A stretch of 64,000 nucleotides of DNA from an uncultured Formosa sp. (GTDB taxonomy: Bacteria > Bacteroidota > Bacteroidia > Flavobacteriales > Flavobacteriaceae). Under the pieces are notes generated by a model that made no database searches, was not told the DNA's origin, and saw only the letters and a program-made list of their open reading frames with translations. Of this stretch, positions 42,949-51,199 are shown in pieces. Every line of letters begins with the position of its first letter. The stretch's first letter is position 1. The position numbers and the translations under genes were made by a program. The stretch spans positions 310,001 to 374,000 of the forward strand of contig NZ_CANMTH010000004.1 in the NCBI RefSeq assembly GCF_947500765.1. Reading direction: 5' to 3'.

Positions 42949-43515
42949 ATGAAAAATATATTAGTTATAGATAATTACGATAGTTTCACTTACAATCTAG
43001 TGCACTATTTAGAAGATTTAGGATGCCAAGTTACCGTAAAACGAAACGACAAACTAAATTTAGAAGACGTTGAAGCCTTCGATAAAATTGTATTGTCTCC
43101 TGGCCCTGGAATTCCAGATGAAGCCGGATTATTAAAAGACATTATCAAAACATACGCACCTACTAAAAGTATTTTAGGCGTCTGTTTAGGTCAACAAGCC
43201 ATTGCTGAAGTATTTGGCGGAAGTATTGAAAACTTAGACAATGTATACCACGGTGTAGCTACAGATGTAACCTTGTGTGTAGATAATGAACATTTATTTG
43301 ATGGTTTCGATAAAACATTTCCTGTTGGTCGCTATCATTCTTGGGTGGTTTCAAATGAATTACCAGATGTTTTAGAAGCCACTTCTCTCGATGAAAACGG
43401 ACAAATCATGTCGTTACGTCACAGAATTTACGATGTTCGCGGCGTACAATATCATCCAGAATCGGTGTTAACACCTAACGGAAAACAAATGCTTAAAAAT
43501 TGGATAAATAGTTAA
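42949..43515 (+). CDS. trpG: Anthranilate synthase component II (glutamine amidotransferase), 188 aa
   Basis: A class I amidotransferase that supplies ammonia to TrpE. The start region is MKNILVIDNYDSFTYNLVHY, the oxyanion strand LSPGPGIPDEAG, the nucleophile Cys79 in GVCLGQQAIAE, and the catalytic His-Glu in VQYHPESVLT. A GTG at 42928 extends the frame by seven residues, but family members start at MKxILVIDNYD, so the ATG at 42949 is chosen. It is separate from trpE and trpD, with no fusion. trpD follows after 2 bp. Confidence 0.95.
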   Translation: MKNILVIDNYDSFTYNLVHYLEDLGCQVTVKRNDKLNLEDVEAFDKIVLSPGPGIPDEAGLLKDIIKTYAPTKSILGVCLGQQAIAEVFGGSIENLDNVYHGVATDVTLCVDNEHLFDGFDKTFPVGRYHSWVVSNELPDVLEATSLDENGQIMSLRHRIYDVRGVQYHPESVLTPNGKQMLKNWINS

Positions 43516-43517
43516 TC

Positions 43518-44510
43518 ATGAAACAAATACTTAACAGACTTATTAATCACGAACACATCTCTAAAGAAGAAGCAAAACGTGTATTGGTAAACATCTCTAA
43601 AGGCGATTATAATCAGAGTCAGATTGCTTCATTTTTAACAGTGTATATGATGCGAAGCATTACAACAGACGAGTTAGAAGGATTTAGAGATGCCCTTTTA
43701 GAATTATGTGTAGCAATAGATTTATCTGGATATAACACCATAGATTTATGTGGAACTGGAGGTGACGGAAAAAACACCTTTAACATTTCAACTTTAGCCT
43801 CTTTTATTACGGCTGGAGCGGGTGTACATGTTACCAAACATGGGAATTACGGAGTCTCTTCTATATCTGGTTCTAGTAATGTTATGGAACATCTAGGTGT
43901 AAAATTCACTAACGATGCTGGATTTTTAGAAAACTGTTTAGAAAAGGCAGGAATTTGTGTATTACACGCACCGCTGTTTCACCCAGCAATGAAAAATGTT
44001 GCACCTATTCGTAGAGAATTAGGAGTAAAAACATTCTTTAATATGTTAGGTCCAATGGTAAATCCTGCATTTCCAAAGAATCAATTAGTTGGGGTTTTTA
44101 ATTTAGAATTGGCAAGATTATACGGGTATTTATATCAGAAAACAGACAAGAACTTTACAATTTTACATGCCTTAGATGGTTATGATGAAATTTCATTAAC
44201 AAGTGAAACTAAAGTCATTTCTAATTATTCTGAAACCATGTTAACTCCAGAAGATTTCGGATTACAATTAATTCAGCAATCAGATATTTTTGGAGGAGAC
44301 ACCATTAAAGAAGCATCAGATATTTTTGTAAACATTTTACAAGGTCAAGGTACAGAAGCTCAAAACAACGTTGTTTGTGCAAATGCTGCAATGGCAATAC
44401 AAACAGTAAAACACACAACTTTAACAGATAGTTTTGCAGCTGCAAAGGAATCGTTACAATCTGGAGAAGCCTTAAAACGATTTAAAACTTTAGTAGATTT
44501 AAGCGCATAG
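43518..44510 (+). CDS. trpD: Anthranilate phosphoribosyltransferase, 330 aa
   Basis: TrpD transfers phosphoribose from PRPP to anthranilate. The PRPP loop DLCGTGGDGKNTFNIST and the motifs GAGVHVTKHGNYGVSS, SGSSNVMEHLG and KTFFNMLGPMVNPAFPKNQL are all present, with HALDGYDEISLTSETK near the C-terminus. The normal length indicates a complete, unfused enzyme. It is tightly coupled to trpG and trpC (2-4 bp gaps). Confidence 0.97.
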   Translation: MKQILNRLINHEHISKEEAKRVLVNISKGDYNQSQIASFLTVYMMRSITTDELEGFRDALLELCVAIDLSGYNTIDLCGTGGDGKNTFNISTLASFITAGAGVHVTKHGNYGVSSISGSSNVMEHLGVKFTNDAGFLENCLEKAGICVLHAPLFHPAMKNVAPIRRELGVKTFFNMLGPMVNPAFPKNQLVGVFNLELARLYGYLYQKTDKNFTILHALDGYDEISLTSETKVISNYSETMLTPEDFGLQLIQQSDIFGGDTIKEASDIFVNILQGQGTEAQNNVVCANAAMAIQTVKHTTLTDSFAAAKESLQSGEALKRFKTLVDLSA

Positions 44511-44514
44511 TTAT

Positions 44515-45300
44515 ATGAATATTTTAGATAAAATAGTAGCAGATAAACGCATAGAAGTAACCTTAAGAAAAACATTAATTCCTGTAAAACAGTTAGAGCG
44601 ATCTATACTTTTTTCTAGAAACACAAACTCTTTAGCTTCAGCATTAAAAGCAAGTACAAGCGGAATTATTGCTGAACACAAACGTCGTTCTCCTTCTAAA
44701 TCTGTCATTAATCATAATTTAAATGTGTTTGATGTTGCTAAAGGTTACGAAGATGCTGGAGTTTGCGGCATGTCTGTTTTAACAGATGGTAAATATTTTG
44801 GCGGAAGTTTAGACGATTTACTTACTGCGCGTGCAAGCTGTAACTTGCCTTTGCTAAGAAAAGAATTTATTATAGATGAATATCAAATTATTGAAGCCAA
44901 AGCCTACGGTGCAGATGTTATTTTACTAATCGCTGCAATTTTAACGCGAGAAGAAATTAAAACCTTTTCAGAATTAGCAAAAAGTTTAAATTTAGATGTC
45001 CTTTTAGAAGTGCATAACGAAGAAGAGCTTCATAAATCACTAATGCCAAGTTTAGATATGCTTGGTGTAAATAATAGAAATTTAAAAACCTTTGAAGTAT
45101 CGCTAGACATTAGTAAAGCGTTAAGCACATTAATTCCAAACGATTTTGTAAAGGTTTCAGAAAGCGGCATTAGTAATATTGAAGCCATTAAAGAGTTACA
45201 GCCTTACGGTTATCAAGGATTTTTAATTGGTGAAAATTTTATGAAGACTGATAATGCTGGAGCAAGTGCAACTCAATTTATAAACGCTTTAAACCAATAG
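44515..45300 (+). CDS. trpC: Indole-3-glycerol phosphate synthase, 261 aa
   Basis: TrpC closes the indole ring. The (beta/alpha)8 motifs are visible: [15 protein letters not shown] (catalytic Lys), [29 protein letters not shown] (second catalytic Lys), [34 protein letters not shown] and VSESGISN. It is a stand-alone enzyme, not fused to TrpF as in E. coli. The TrpF-TrpB frame follows after 2 bp. Confidence 0.97.
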   Translation: MNILDKIVADKRIEVTLRKTLIPVKQLERSILFSRNTNSLASALKASTSGIIAEHKRRSPSKSVINHNLNVFDVAKGYEDAGVCGMSVLTDGKYFGGSLDDLLTARASCNLPLLRKEFIIDEYQIIEAKAYGADVILLIAAILTREEIKTFSELAKSLNLDVLLEVHNEEELHKSLMPSLDMLGVNNRNLKTFEVSLDISKALSTLIPNDFVKVSESGISNIEAIKELQPYGYQGFLIGENFMKTDNAGASATQFINALNQ

Positions 45301-45302
45301 TT

Positions 45303-47126
45303 ATGAAACTAAAAGTTTGTGGCATGAAATTTACTGAAAACATCGAAGCTATAGCCAGTCTACAGCCAGATTATCTCGGGTTTATTTTTTATGATAAATC
45401 TGCTCGATTTATATCATCAGAAATTCCTAATCTTCCCAAAACGATTAAGAAAGTTGGTGTTTTCGTAAATGCTTCAGAAGAGACAGTCGTAACAACTGTT
45501 TTAGAACACAACTTGCAAGCTGTTCAATTACATGGTAAAGAATCTGTAGATTACTGTAAATCCATAAAAAAACAGCTTCCTGATATTGAAATCATCAAAG
45601 TATTTTCTGTTAAAGATGAATTTAATTTTGATGTCTTAGCACCATTCGAATCGGTTTGCGATTTCTTCCTATTCGATACAAAAGGTAAACTTCCTGGCGG
45701 AAACGGATATACTTTCAACTGGAATATACTAGAAAATTACCCATCAACAAAACCCTACTTTTTAAGTGGTGGTTTAGGAATTTCAGAATTAGAAAACATA
45801 TCAGAATTTTCAAAAAGTAAAGCTTCTAAATACTGTTATGCCATTGATGTAAATAGTAAATTTGAAACTCAGCCTGGCTTAAAAGATTTTGAACTTGTTA
45901 AACAATTTAAACAGCAATTTGCTGTAAACACTATACAACACACTATGAGTTATAACATAAACGACAAAGGCTATTATGGCGAATTTGGTGGTGCTTATAT
46001 CCCAGAAATGCTATATCCTAATGTAGAGGAATTACGCCAAAATTATTTAAAAATTATGGCAGAACCTTCATTTCAAGAAGAGTTCAATCAGTTATTAAAA
46101 GATTATGTTGGTCGTCCGTCTCCTCTTTATTTTGCAAAGCGATTAAGCGAGAAATACAACACAAAAATCTACTTAAAACGTGAAGATTTAAATCATACTG
46201 GCGCACACAAAATAAACAATACTGTTGGTCAGATTTTAATGGCTAAACGTTTAGGTAAAAAACGAATTATTGCAGAAACAGGAGCTGGACAACACGGTGT
46301 TGCAACAGCTACAGTTTGTGCACTTATGGGCTTAGAGTGTATTGTGTATATGGGTGAAATAGACATCGCTCGTCAAGCACCAAACGTGGCACGTATGAAA
46401 ATGTTAGGTGCTACAGTTATTCCTGCATTATCAGGAAGTCGTACGTTAAAAGATGCTACAAACGAAGCTATTCGCGATTGGATTAACAATCCTGTAAACA
46501 CACATTATATTATTGGTAGTGTTGTAGGACCTCATCCATATCCAGATATGGTAGCCCGTTTTCAATCTGTAGTGTCTCAAGAAATAGAATGGCAATTACA
46601 AGAAAAAGAAGGCCGAACAAAACCAGACCATGTTATTGCATGTGTTGGTGGTGGTAGTAATGCTGCTGGTGCTTTTTATCAATACTTAGATGAAACAGAT
46701 GTGAATTTAATAGCTGTAGAAGCAGCAGGTTTAGGAGTAAATTCTGGTGAAAGTGCTGCAACTTCAGCATTAGGAAAAGAAGGAATTATTCATGGAAGTA
46801 AAACCTTGTTAATGCAAACAGACGACGGGCAAATTACCGAACCGTATTCTATTTCTGCAGGACTAGATTATCCTGGAGTTGGCCCAATGCACGCTAATTT
46901 ATTTGCTACTGGTAGAGCAGAATTTATTTCTATTACAGATGATGAAGCTATGAACGCAGGAATGGAGCTTTGTAAATTAGAAGGTATTATTCCAGCCATT
47001 GAAAGTTCTCATGCTTTAGCCGTATTTAAAGACAGAAAATTTAAACCTGAAGATGTTATTGTATTGAATTTATCTGGACGTGGCGATAAAGATTTACAGA
47101 ACTATATTGATTATTTTAAGATTTAA
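45303..47126 (+). CDS. trpF-trpB: Fused phosphoribosylanthranilate isomerase / tryptophan synthase beta (TrpF-TrpB), 607 aa
   Basis: One uninterrupted frame holds both enzymes. Residues 1 to about 205 are TrpF: KVCGMKF (catalytic Cys6), [19 protein letters not shown] (catalytic Asp) and [10 protein letters not shown] linker at about 206-214 (QQFAVNTIQ) leads to TrpB from Met215 ([20 protein letters not shown]), which is full length at 393 residues. The PLP Lys303 is in [10 protein letters not shown], with the phosphate loop [10 protein letters not shown] and [11 protein letters not shown]. TrpF and TrpB are usually separate in relatives. An in-frame ATG at 45945 could still allow internal initiation of free TrpB. 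The fusion is read directly from sequence. Confidence 0.93.
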   Translation: MKLKVCGMKFTENIEAIASLQPDYLGFIFYDKSARFISSEIPNLPKTIKKVGVFVNASEETVVTTVLEHNLQAVQLHGKESVDYCKSIKKQLPDIEIIKVFSVKDEFNFDVLAPFESVCDFFLFDTKGKLPGGNGYTFNWNILENYPSTKPYFLSGGLGISELENISEFSKSKASKYCYAIDVNSKFETQPGLKDFELVKQFKQQFAVNTIQHTMSYNINDKGYYGEFGGAYIPEMLYPNVEELRQNYLKIMAEPSFQEEFNQLLKDYVGRPSPLYFAKRLSEKYNTKIYLKREDLNHTGAHKINNTVGQILMAKRLGKKRIIAETGAGQHGVATATVCALMGLECIVYMGEIDIARQAPNVARMKMLGATVIPALSGSRTLKDATNEAIRDWINNPVNTHYIIGSVVGPHPYPDMVARFQSVVSQEIEWQLQEKEGRTKPDHVIACVGGGSNAAGAFYQYLDETDVNLIAVEAAGLGVNSGESAATSALGKEGIIHGSKTLLMQTDDGQITEPYSISAGLDYPGVGPMHANLFATGRAEFISITDDEAMNAGMELCKLEGIIPAIESSHALAVFKDRKFKPEDVIVLNLSGRGDKDLQNYIDYFKI

Positions 47127-47136
47127 TTTTTTTTTC

Positions 47137-47156
47137 ATTTCCGCATAGGTGGAAAT
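47137..47156 (+). repeat. Left boundary hairpin of the GIY-YIG cassette
   Basis: ATTTCCGC-ATAG-GTGGAAAT forms an 8-bp stem (one G-U) with a 4-base loop. It starts 10 bp after the trpFB stop and ends 3 bp before the GIY-YIG ATG. Confidence 0.75.
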
Positions 47157-47159
47157 CTC

Positions 47160-47456
47160 ATGAACCATTTTATGGATGTTTATTACGTTTATATATTAAC
47201 CAATAAAAACCATACCGTTCTTTATATAGGCCGTACAAAACAATTGAAAGTAAGATTAATTCAACATAAAAATAACAATATAAAAACCTTTACAGGAAGA
47301 TATAATGTAAATAAGTTAGTCTATTTTGAAACAACGAAATATATAAATAACGCCATAAAAAGAGAACGCCAATTAAAAAAGTGGAACCGAGAATGGAAAA
47401 TAAATTTAATTAATGGATTGAATCCAGATTGGAAAGATCTTTCAGAATATATTTAA
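47160..47456 (+). CDS. Stand-alone GIY-YIG nuclease, inserted in the trp operon, 98 aa
   Basis: The small GIY-YIG domain begins YYVYILTNKN, followed by LYIGRTKQLKVRLIQHK (YIG plus catalytic Arg), YFETTKYINNAIKRERQLKK (Glu) and the basic end WNREWKINLINGLNPDW. It is the UPF0213/'excinuclease ABC subunit C-like' type that recurs many times in Flavobacteria genomes. It has no link to tryptophan synthesis. With the hairpins on both sides it looks like a small mobile or domesticated cassette. Met6 (47175) is an alternative start. Catalytic residues appear intact. Confidence 0.88.
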   Translation: MNHFMDVYYVYILTNKNHTVLYIGRTKQLKVRLIQHKNNNIKTFTGRYNVNKLVYFETTKYINNAIKRERQLKKWNREWKINLINGLNPDWKDLSEYI

Positions 47457-47471
47457 ATTAAATATTAAAAG

Positions 47472-47491
47472 ATTCCCTCCTTCGAGGGAAT
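47472..47491 (+). repeat. Right boundary hairpin of the GIY-YIG cassette
   Basis: ATTCCCTC-CTTC-GAGGGAAT is a perfect 8-bp stem with a 4-base loop, the same geometry as the left hairpin. It ends 18 bp before trpA. Confidence 0.75.
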
Positions 47492-47509
47492 ATAAACGAT
47501 TCATTTACA

Positions 47510-48274
47510 ATGAACAGAATAAATAAAAAACTTCAAGAAGACAAAAAATTATTGTCTATATATTTTACCGCTGGATATCCTAGTTTAAACGATACAGTAA
47601 GCATCATTGAAGACCTTGAAAAAAATGGTGTAGATATGATTGAAATCGGGTTACCATTTAGCGATCCTTTAGCCGATGGACCTACAATACAGAAAAGTTC
47701 TTCTCAAGCTTTAAAAAATGGAATGACTACAGCTAAGTTATTCGAGCAATTAAAAGACATCAGAAAAACAGTCTCTATTCCTTTAGTAATTATGGGATAT
47801 TTTAACCCTATGTTGCAATATGGTGTAGATGCGTTCTGTAAAAAATGTCAAGAAATTGGTATCGACGGACTAATTATTCCTGATTTACCTGTAAACGAAT
47901 ACAAAGCGCATTATAAAGAAACCTTTGAAAAATACGGATTAATTAATGTATTTTTAATTACCCCACAAACCTCTAACGAACGTATTGCCTTTATAGATAA
48001 TATGTCTAACGGATTTATTTACATGGTAAGTAGTGCTAGTGTTACAGGAAGTCAGTCAGGATTTGGAGACGAACAAACAGAATACTTTAAACGTATTTCT
48101 GACATGAACCTTAATACACCGCAAATTATCGGATTCGGAATTAACAATGCAGAAACCTTTAAACAGGCTACTACCTATACAAAAGGAGCCATTATAGGGA
48201 GTGCTTTTATTAAGTATATTACTGAAAACGGAATTGACAATCTGGGAGCTTTCACATCTAAAATAAAATCTTAA
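47510..48274 (+). CDS. trpA: Tryptophan synthase alpha subunit, 254 aa
   Basis: TrpA cleaves indole-3-glycerol phosphate to indole, which is channelled to TrpB. The catalytic Glu45 in DMIEIGLPFSDPLADGP and Asp56 in the same segment are present, as are IPLVIMGYFNPMLQYG, GLIIPDLPV, YMVSSASVTGSQ and GFGI plus GAIIGSAFIKYI. The length is normal. It is separated from trpFB by the GIY-YIG cassette, yet remains in frame with operon order and strand. It ends the operon. Confidence 0.97.
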   Translation: MNRINKKLQEDKKLLSIYFTAGYPSLNDTVSIIEDLEKNGVDMIEIGLPFSDPLADGPTIQKSSSQALKNGMTTAKLFEQLKDIRKTVSIPLVIMGYFNPMLQYGVDAFCKKCQEIGIDGLIIPDLPVNEYKAHYKETFEKYGLINVFLITPQTSNERIAFIDNMSNGFIYMVSSASVTGSQSGFGDEQTEYFKRISDMNLNTPQIIGFGINNAETFKQATTYTKGAIIGSAFIKYITENGIDNLGAFTSKIKS

Positions 48275-48297
48275 CACATTATAATAAAAATCATTTC

Positions 48298-48330
48298 AAA
48301 AGGCTTTTCAAAAACAGAAAAGTCTTTTTT
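48298..48330 (+). terminator. Terminator of the trp operon
   Basis: AAAGGCTTTTC pairs with GAAAAGTCTTT (one G-U) around AAAAACA, then TTTT. Confidence 0.8.
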
Positions 48331-48352
48331 ATGTTTCAATTCAATATATAAT

Positions 48353-48805
48353 ATGCCTTTAAACATTGTTCTTTTTGAGCCAGAAATACCAAATAACACG
48401 GGAAATATTGGTCGGTTAAGTTTAGCTTCCGGATCTCATTTGCATTTAGTTAAACCATTTGGTTTCGAAATAGACGACAAACGTTTAAAACGTGCCGGTT
48501 TAGATTATTGGAAACATTTAAATATTACCTATTACGAATCTATAGCTGAATTCTTCAGTATAAACGCAGACAAAAAAATGGCTTTCTTATCCAGTCATGG
48601 CGAAAAATCGCATTGGGATATTGATTTTGAAGATAATATGTTTCTCATCTTCGGAAAAGAATCTGTAGGCTTACCTAAACTTTTACTTGAAGAACATAAA
48701 AACGAGCTTTTCAAAATTCCACTTTTTAGTGAACATATACGCAGTTTAAATCTTGCAAATGCTGTTAGTATCGTGGTTTACGAAGGCTTAAAAAAATTAA
48801 GTTAG
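48353..48805 (+). CDS. trmL: tRNA (cytidine/uridine-2'-O-)-methyltransferase TrmL, 150 aa
   Basis: TrmL 2'-O-methylates the wobble base 34 of tRNA-Leu. It is a minimal SPOUT knot enzyme with MPLNIVLFEPEIPNNTGNIGRL at the N-terminus, LKRAGLDYWKHL, LIFGKESVGLP and the knot signature IPLFSEHIRSLNLANAVSIV. The length of 150 is typical. It is monocistronic after trpA, and the ATG lies just after the trp terminator. Confidence 0.95.
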   Translation: MPLNIVLFEPEIPNNTGNIGRLSLASGSHLHLVKPFGFEIDDKRLKRAGLDYWKHLNITYYESIAEFFSINADKKMAFLSSHGEKSHWDIDFEDNMFLIFGKESVGLPKLLLEEHKNELFKIPLFSEHIRSLNLANAVSIVVYEGLKKLS

Positions 48806-48881
48806 CACATCAATTTATTTTAAAAAGCTGATTATTTAATTTGTACATTTCGCCCATAAAATTCTAGTAAACAGATTTTTC

Positions 48882-50405
48882 ATGGAAGATATTGAAAATA
48901 TTGAATTAGCGTATTTAAGTCTTGACGATTATCAAGAACTTAAAGCCGCAATGATTGAGTCTTACTCAAGTATGCCCGATTCGTATTGGCGCGAACACCA
49001 AATTGAAACCTTACTCACACAATTTCCCGAAGGGCAAGTTGTTATTAAAATAAATAATCAAATTGCGGGTTGTGCACTCTCTATTATTGTAGATTATGAT
49101 AAGTTTGACAATGCACATACTTATAAAGATATTACTGGTAATTATACCTTTAGTACGCACAATAAAGATGGCGACGTTATTTATGGTGTAGATGTGTTTA
49201 TAAAACCAGAATTTAGAGGCTTGCGTTTAGGTAGACGTCTTTACGACTACCGTAAAGAATTATGCGAGCGCCTTAATTTAAGAGGCTTAGCCTTTGGCGG
49301 ACGTATTCCTAATTATCATAAATATTCTAACGAACTTACACCAAAACAATACATTGATAAAGTAAAACGTAAAGAAATTCACGATCCTGTTTTAAACTTT
49401 CAAATTTCTAACGACTTCCACCCTACTCGTGTACTTAAAAATTATTTAGAAGGCGATAGCAATTCCGAAGATTATGCCGTGCTTTTAGAATGGGATAATA
49501 TTTATTATGAAAAGAAAGAAACCAAAGCTGCAACTACAAAAAAAATTGTGCGTCTAGGATTAATTCAATGGCAAATGCGTCCTTATAACGATTTGGATGA
49601 ATTAATGCAACAAGCAGAATATTTTGTCGATGCCGTTTCTGGATACAGAAGTGACTTTGCATTATTTCCTGAATTTTTTAATGCACCGTTAATGGCAGAC
49701 GATAATCATTTATCCGAATCTGATGCCATTAGAAATTTAGCCGAACATACTGCAGAGATTGTTTTACGATTCTCAAAATTAGCTATTTCGTATAATATCA
49801 ATATTATTACAGGAAGTATGCCTGAAATCGCTGAAGATAACCGACTGTATAATGTTGGTTATTTATGTAGAAGAGATGGAACTACAGAACGCTACGAAAA
49901 ACTTCATGTTACACCAGACGAAGCTAAAGTTTGGGGTATGGAAGGCGGCTACAAACTAGAAGCTTTTGATACCGATTGTGGTAAAATAGGAATACTTATT
50001 TGTTACGATTCTGAATTTCCGGAACTAAGTAGACTATTAGCCGATCAAGGTATGGACATCTTATTTGTTCCCTTTTTAACTGATACACAAAATGGATATT
50101 CACGTGTTAGACATTGCGCTCAAGCACGTGCAATAGAAAATGAATGTTACGTTGCTATTGCTGGAAGTGTAGGAAATTTACCTAAAGTACATAACATGGA
50201 TATCCAATTTGCCCAATCTATGGTATTTACACCTTGCGATTTTGCCTTTCCTGCAAACGGAATTAAAGCTGAAGCAACACCAAACACCGAAATGATTTTA
50301 ATTGCAGATGTAGATATTGATCTCCTTAGAAACCTCAACCAATTCGGAAGTGTTAAAAACCTTAGAGACAGAAGAAAAGATATTTTCGAATTACGAAAAA
50401 AATAA
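48882..50405 (+). CDS. GNAT acetyltransferase fused to nitrilase-family hydrolase, 507 aa
   Basis: The N-terminal GNAT (about 1-165) shows VKPEFRGLRLGRRLYDYRK-like acetyl-CoA loop residues (FRGLRLGRRLYDYR). The C-terminal carbon-nitrogen hydrolase (about 220-500) has an intact Glu-Lys-Cys triad: Glu264 in LFPEFFNAP, Lys340 in YEKLHVTPDE and Cys374 in GILICYDSEFPE. This fusion is known in Bacteroidota and others. The combined acyl-transfer/amidase logic suggests acetylated amine or amide metabolism, but the substrate is unknown. It is monocistronic with its own terminator. Confidence 0.92.
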   Translation: MEDIENIELAYLSLDDYQELKAAMIESYSSMPDSYWREHQIETLLTQFPEGQVVIKINNQIAGCALSIIVDYDKFDNAHTYKDITGNYTFSTHNKDGDVIYGVDVFIKPEFRGLRLGRRLYDYRKELCERLNLRGLAFGGRIPNYHKYSNELTPKQYIDKVKRKEIHDPVLNFQISNDFHPTRVLKNYLEGDSNSEDYAVLLEWDNIYYEKKETKAATTKKIVRLGLIQWQMRPYNDLDELMQQAEYFVDAVSGYRSDFALFPEFFNAPLMADDNHLSESDAIRNLAEHTAEIVLRFSKLAISYNINIITGSMPEIAEDNRLYNVGYLCRRDGTTERYEKLHVTPDEAKVWGMEGGYKLEAFDTDCGKIGILICYDSEFPELSRLLADQGMDILFVPFLTDTQNGYSRVRHCAQARAIENECYVAIAGSVGNLPKVHNMDIQFAQSMVFTPCDFAFPANGIKAEATPNTEMILIADVDIDLLRNLNQFGSVKNLRDRRKDIFELRKK

Positions 50406-50432
50406 ATTCACAAACTCTTATTAAGCATATCT

Positions 50433-50468
50433 AAGCATCATATAACTATTTATATGATGCTTTTTTTT
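50433..50468 (+). terminator. Terminator of the GNAT-nitrilase gene
   Basis: AAGCATCATATA pairs with TATATGATGCTT around ACTATT, followed by TTTTTT. Confidence 0.9.
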
Positions 50469-50514
50469 ACCCCTTATTTAATCTTAAAAAAAGAAAATTA
50501 TATTTTTTTAACAT

Positions 50515-50547
50515 TTAAACAAACGTTTAATTTAAACAGTTGTTTAA
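50515..50547 (+). promoter_or_regulatory. Two tandem TetR-type operators
   Basis: TTAAAC-AAAC-GTTTAA (50515-50530) and TTAAACA-GT-TGTTTAA (50532-50547) are palindromes with the same half-site, centred 17 bp apart. The second overlaps the -7 box, so a bound repressor would block the polymerase. Confidence 0.75.
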
Positions 50548-50552
50548 TTTTG
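50545..50552 (+). promoter_or_regulatory. -7 element of the TetR-efflux operon
   Basis: TAATTTTG matches TAnnTTTG, 26 bp before the TetR ATG, overlapped by the right operator. Confidence 0.55.
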
Positions 50553-50578
50553 CTCTCGTTTTATTACAAAAACAGAGT

Positions 50579-51199
50579 ATGAAATTAAATGAAAAGAAAA
50601 TTAAAATTTTGCTTACAGCTGAAAAATTGTTTGCAGAAAATGGTTTTGATGGTACTACAATCAGGAAAATATCAAGAGAGGCAAAAATTAATATTGCCAT
50701 GGTTTCGTACTACTTCGGATCGAAAGAAAAACTATTAGAAGCTTTACTAATTTATCGTATATCAGATTTAGGTACAGAATTCGACTCTATAGTTACGAGT
50801 AAAGGTGACTATTTTGAAAAAATAGATGCCTTTATAGAAATGGTTGTAAAGCATATTCATAAAAATAGACGTACACACAAAATTGTAAGTTTTGAATATT
50901 CTAATCCCTTCAGAAAAATAGATTTTAAGATATACGAAAACTATAAAAAAGAGAATTTTACAATTCTAGCCCAGTTTATTAAGAACGGACAAGATGAAGG
51001 TGTATTTAGTAAAGATGTAAATATTCAAATGATAATTCCTACAATTCTAGGAACCTATTTTCATTTATACTACAATAAACAATTCTATAAAGATCTATTA
51101 GGTCTTGCCAATCAAACAGAAACAGATAATTACGTACATAATCAATTAACCCTACATATTAAACAAACCATAAAAGCTTTATTAACTTATGAAAAGTAG
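50579..51199 (+). CDS. TetR/AcrR family repressor of an efflux operon, 206 aa
   Basis: The DNA-binding domain is at residues about 8-55: KILLTAEKLFAENGFDGTTI and ISREAKINIAMVSYYFGSKE, the TetR helix-turn-helix. The C-terminal ligand/dimer domain is helical and variable. The start is the ATG at 50579. An ATG 39 bp upstream lies within the promoter region and is rejected. The two operators ahead of it imply autorepression. It overlaps the TolC gene by 11 bp, so it controls the tripartite efflux operon. The inducer is unknown. Confidence 0.93.
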   Translation: MKLNEKKIKILLTAEKLFAENGFDGTTIRKISREAKINIAMVSYYFGSKEKLLEALLIYRISDLGTEFDSIVTSKGDYFEKIDAFIEMVVKHIHKNRRTHKIVSFEYSNPFRKIDFKIYENYKKENFTILAQFIKNGQDEGVFSKDVNIQMIIPTILGTYFHLYYNKQFYKDLLGLANQTETDNYVHNQLTLHIKQTIKALLTYEK

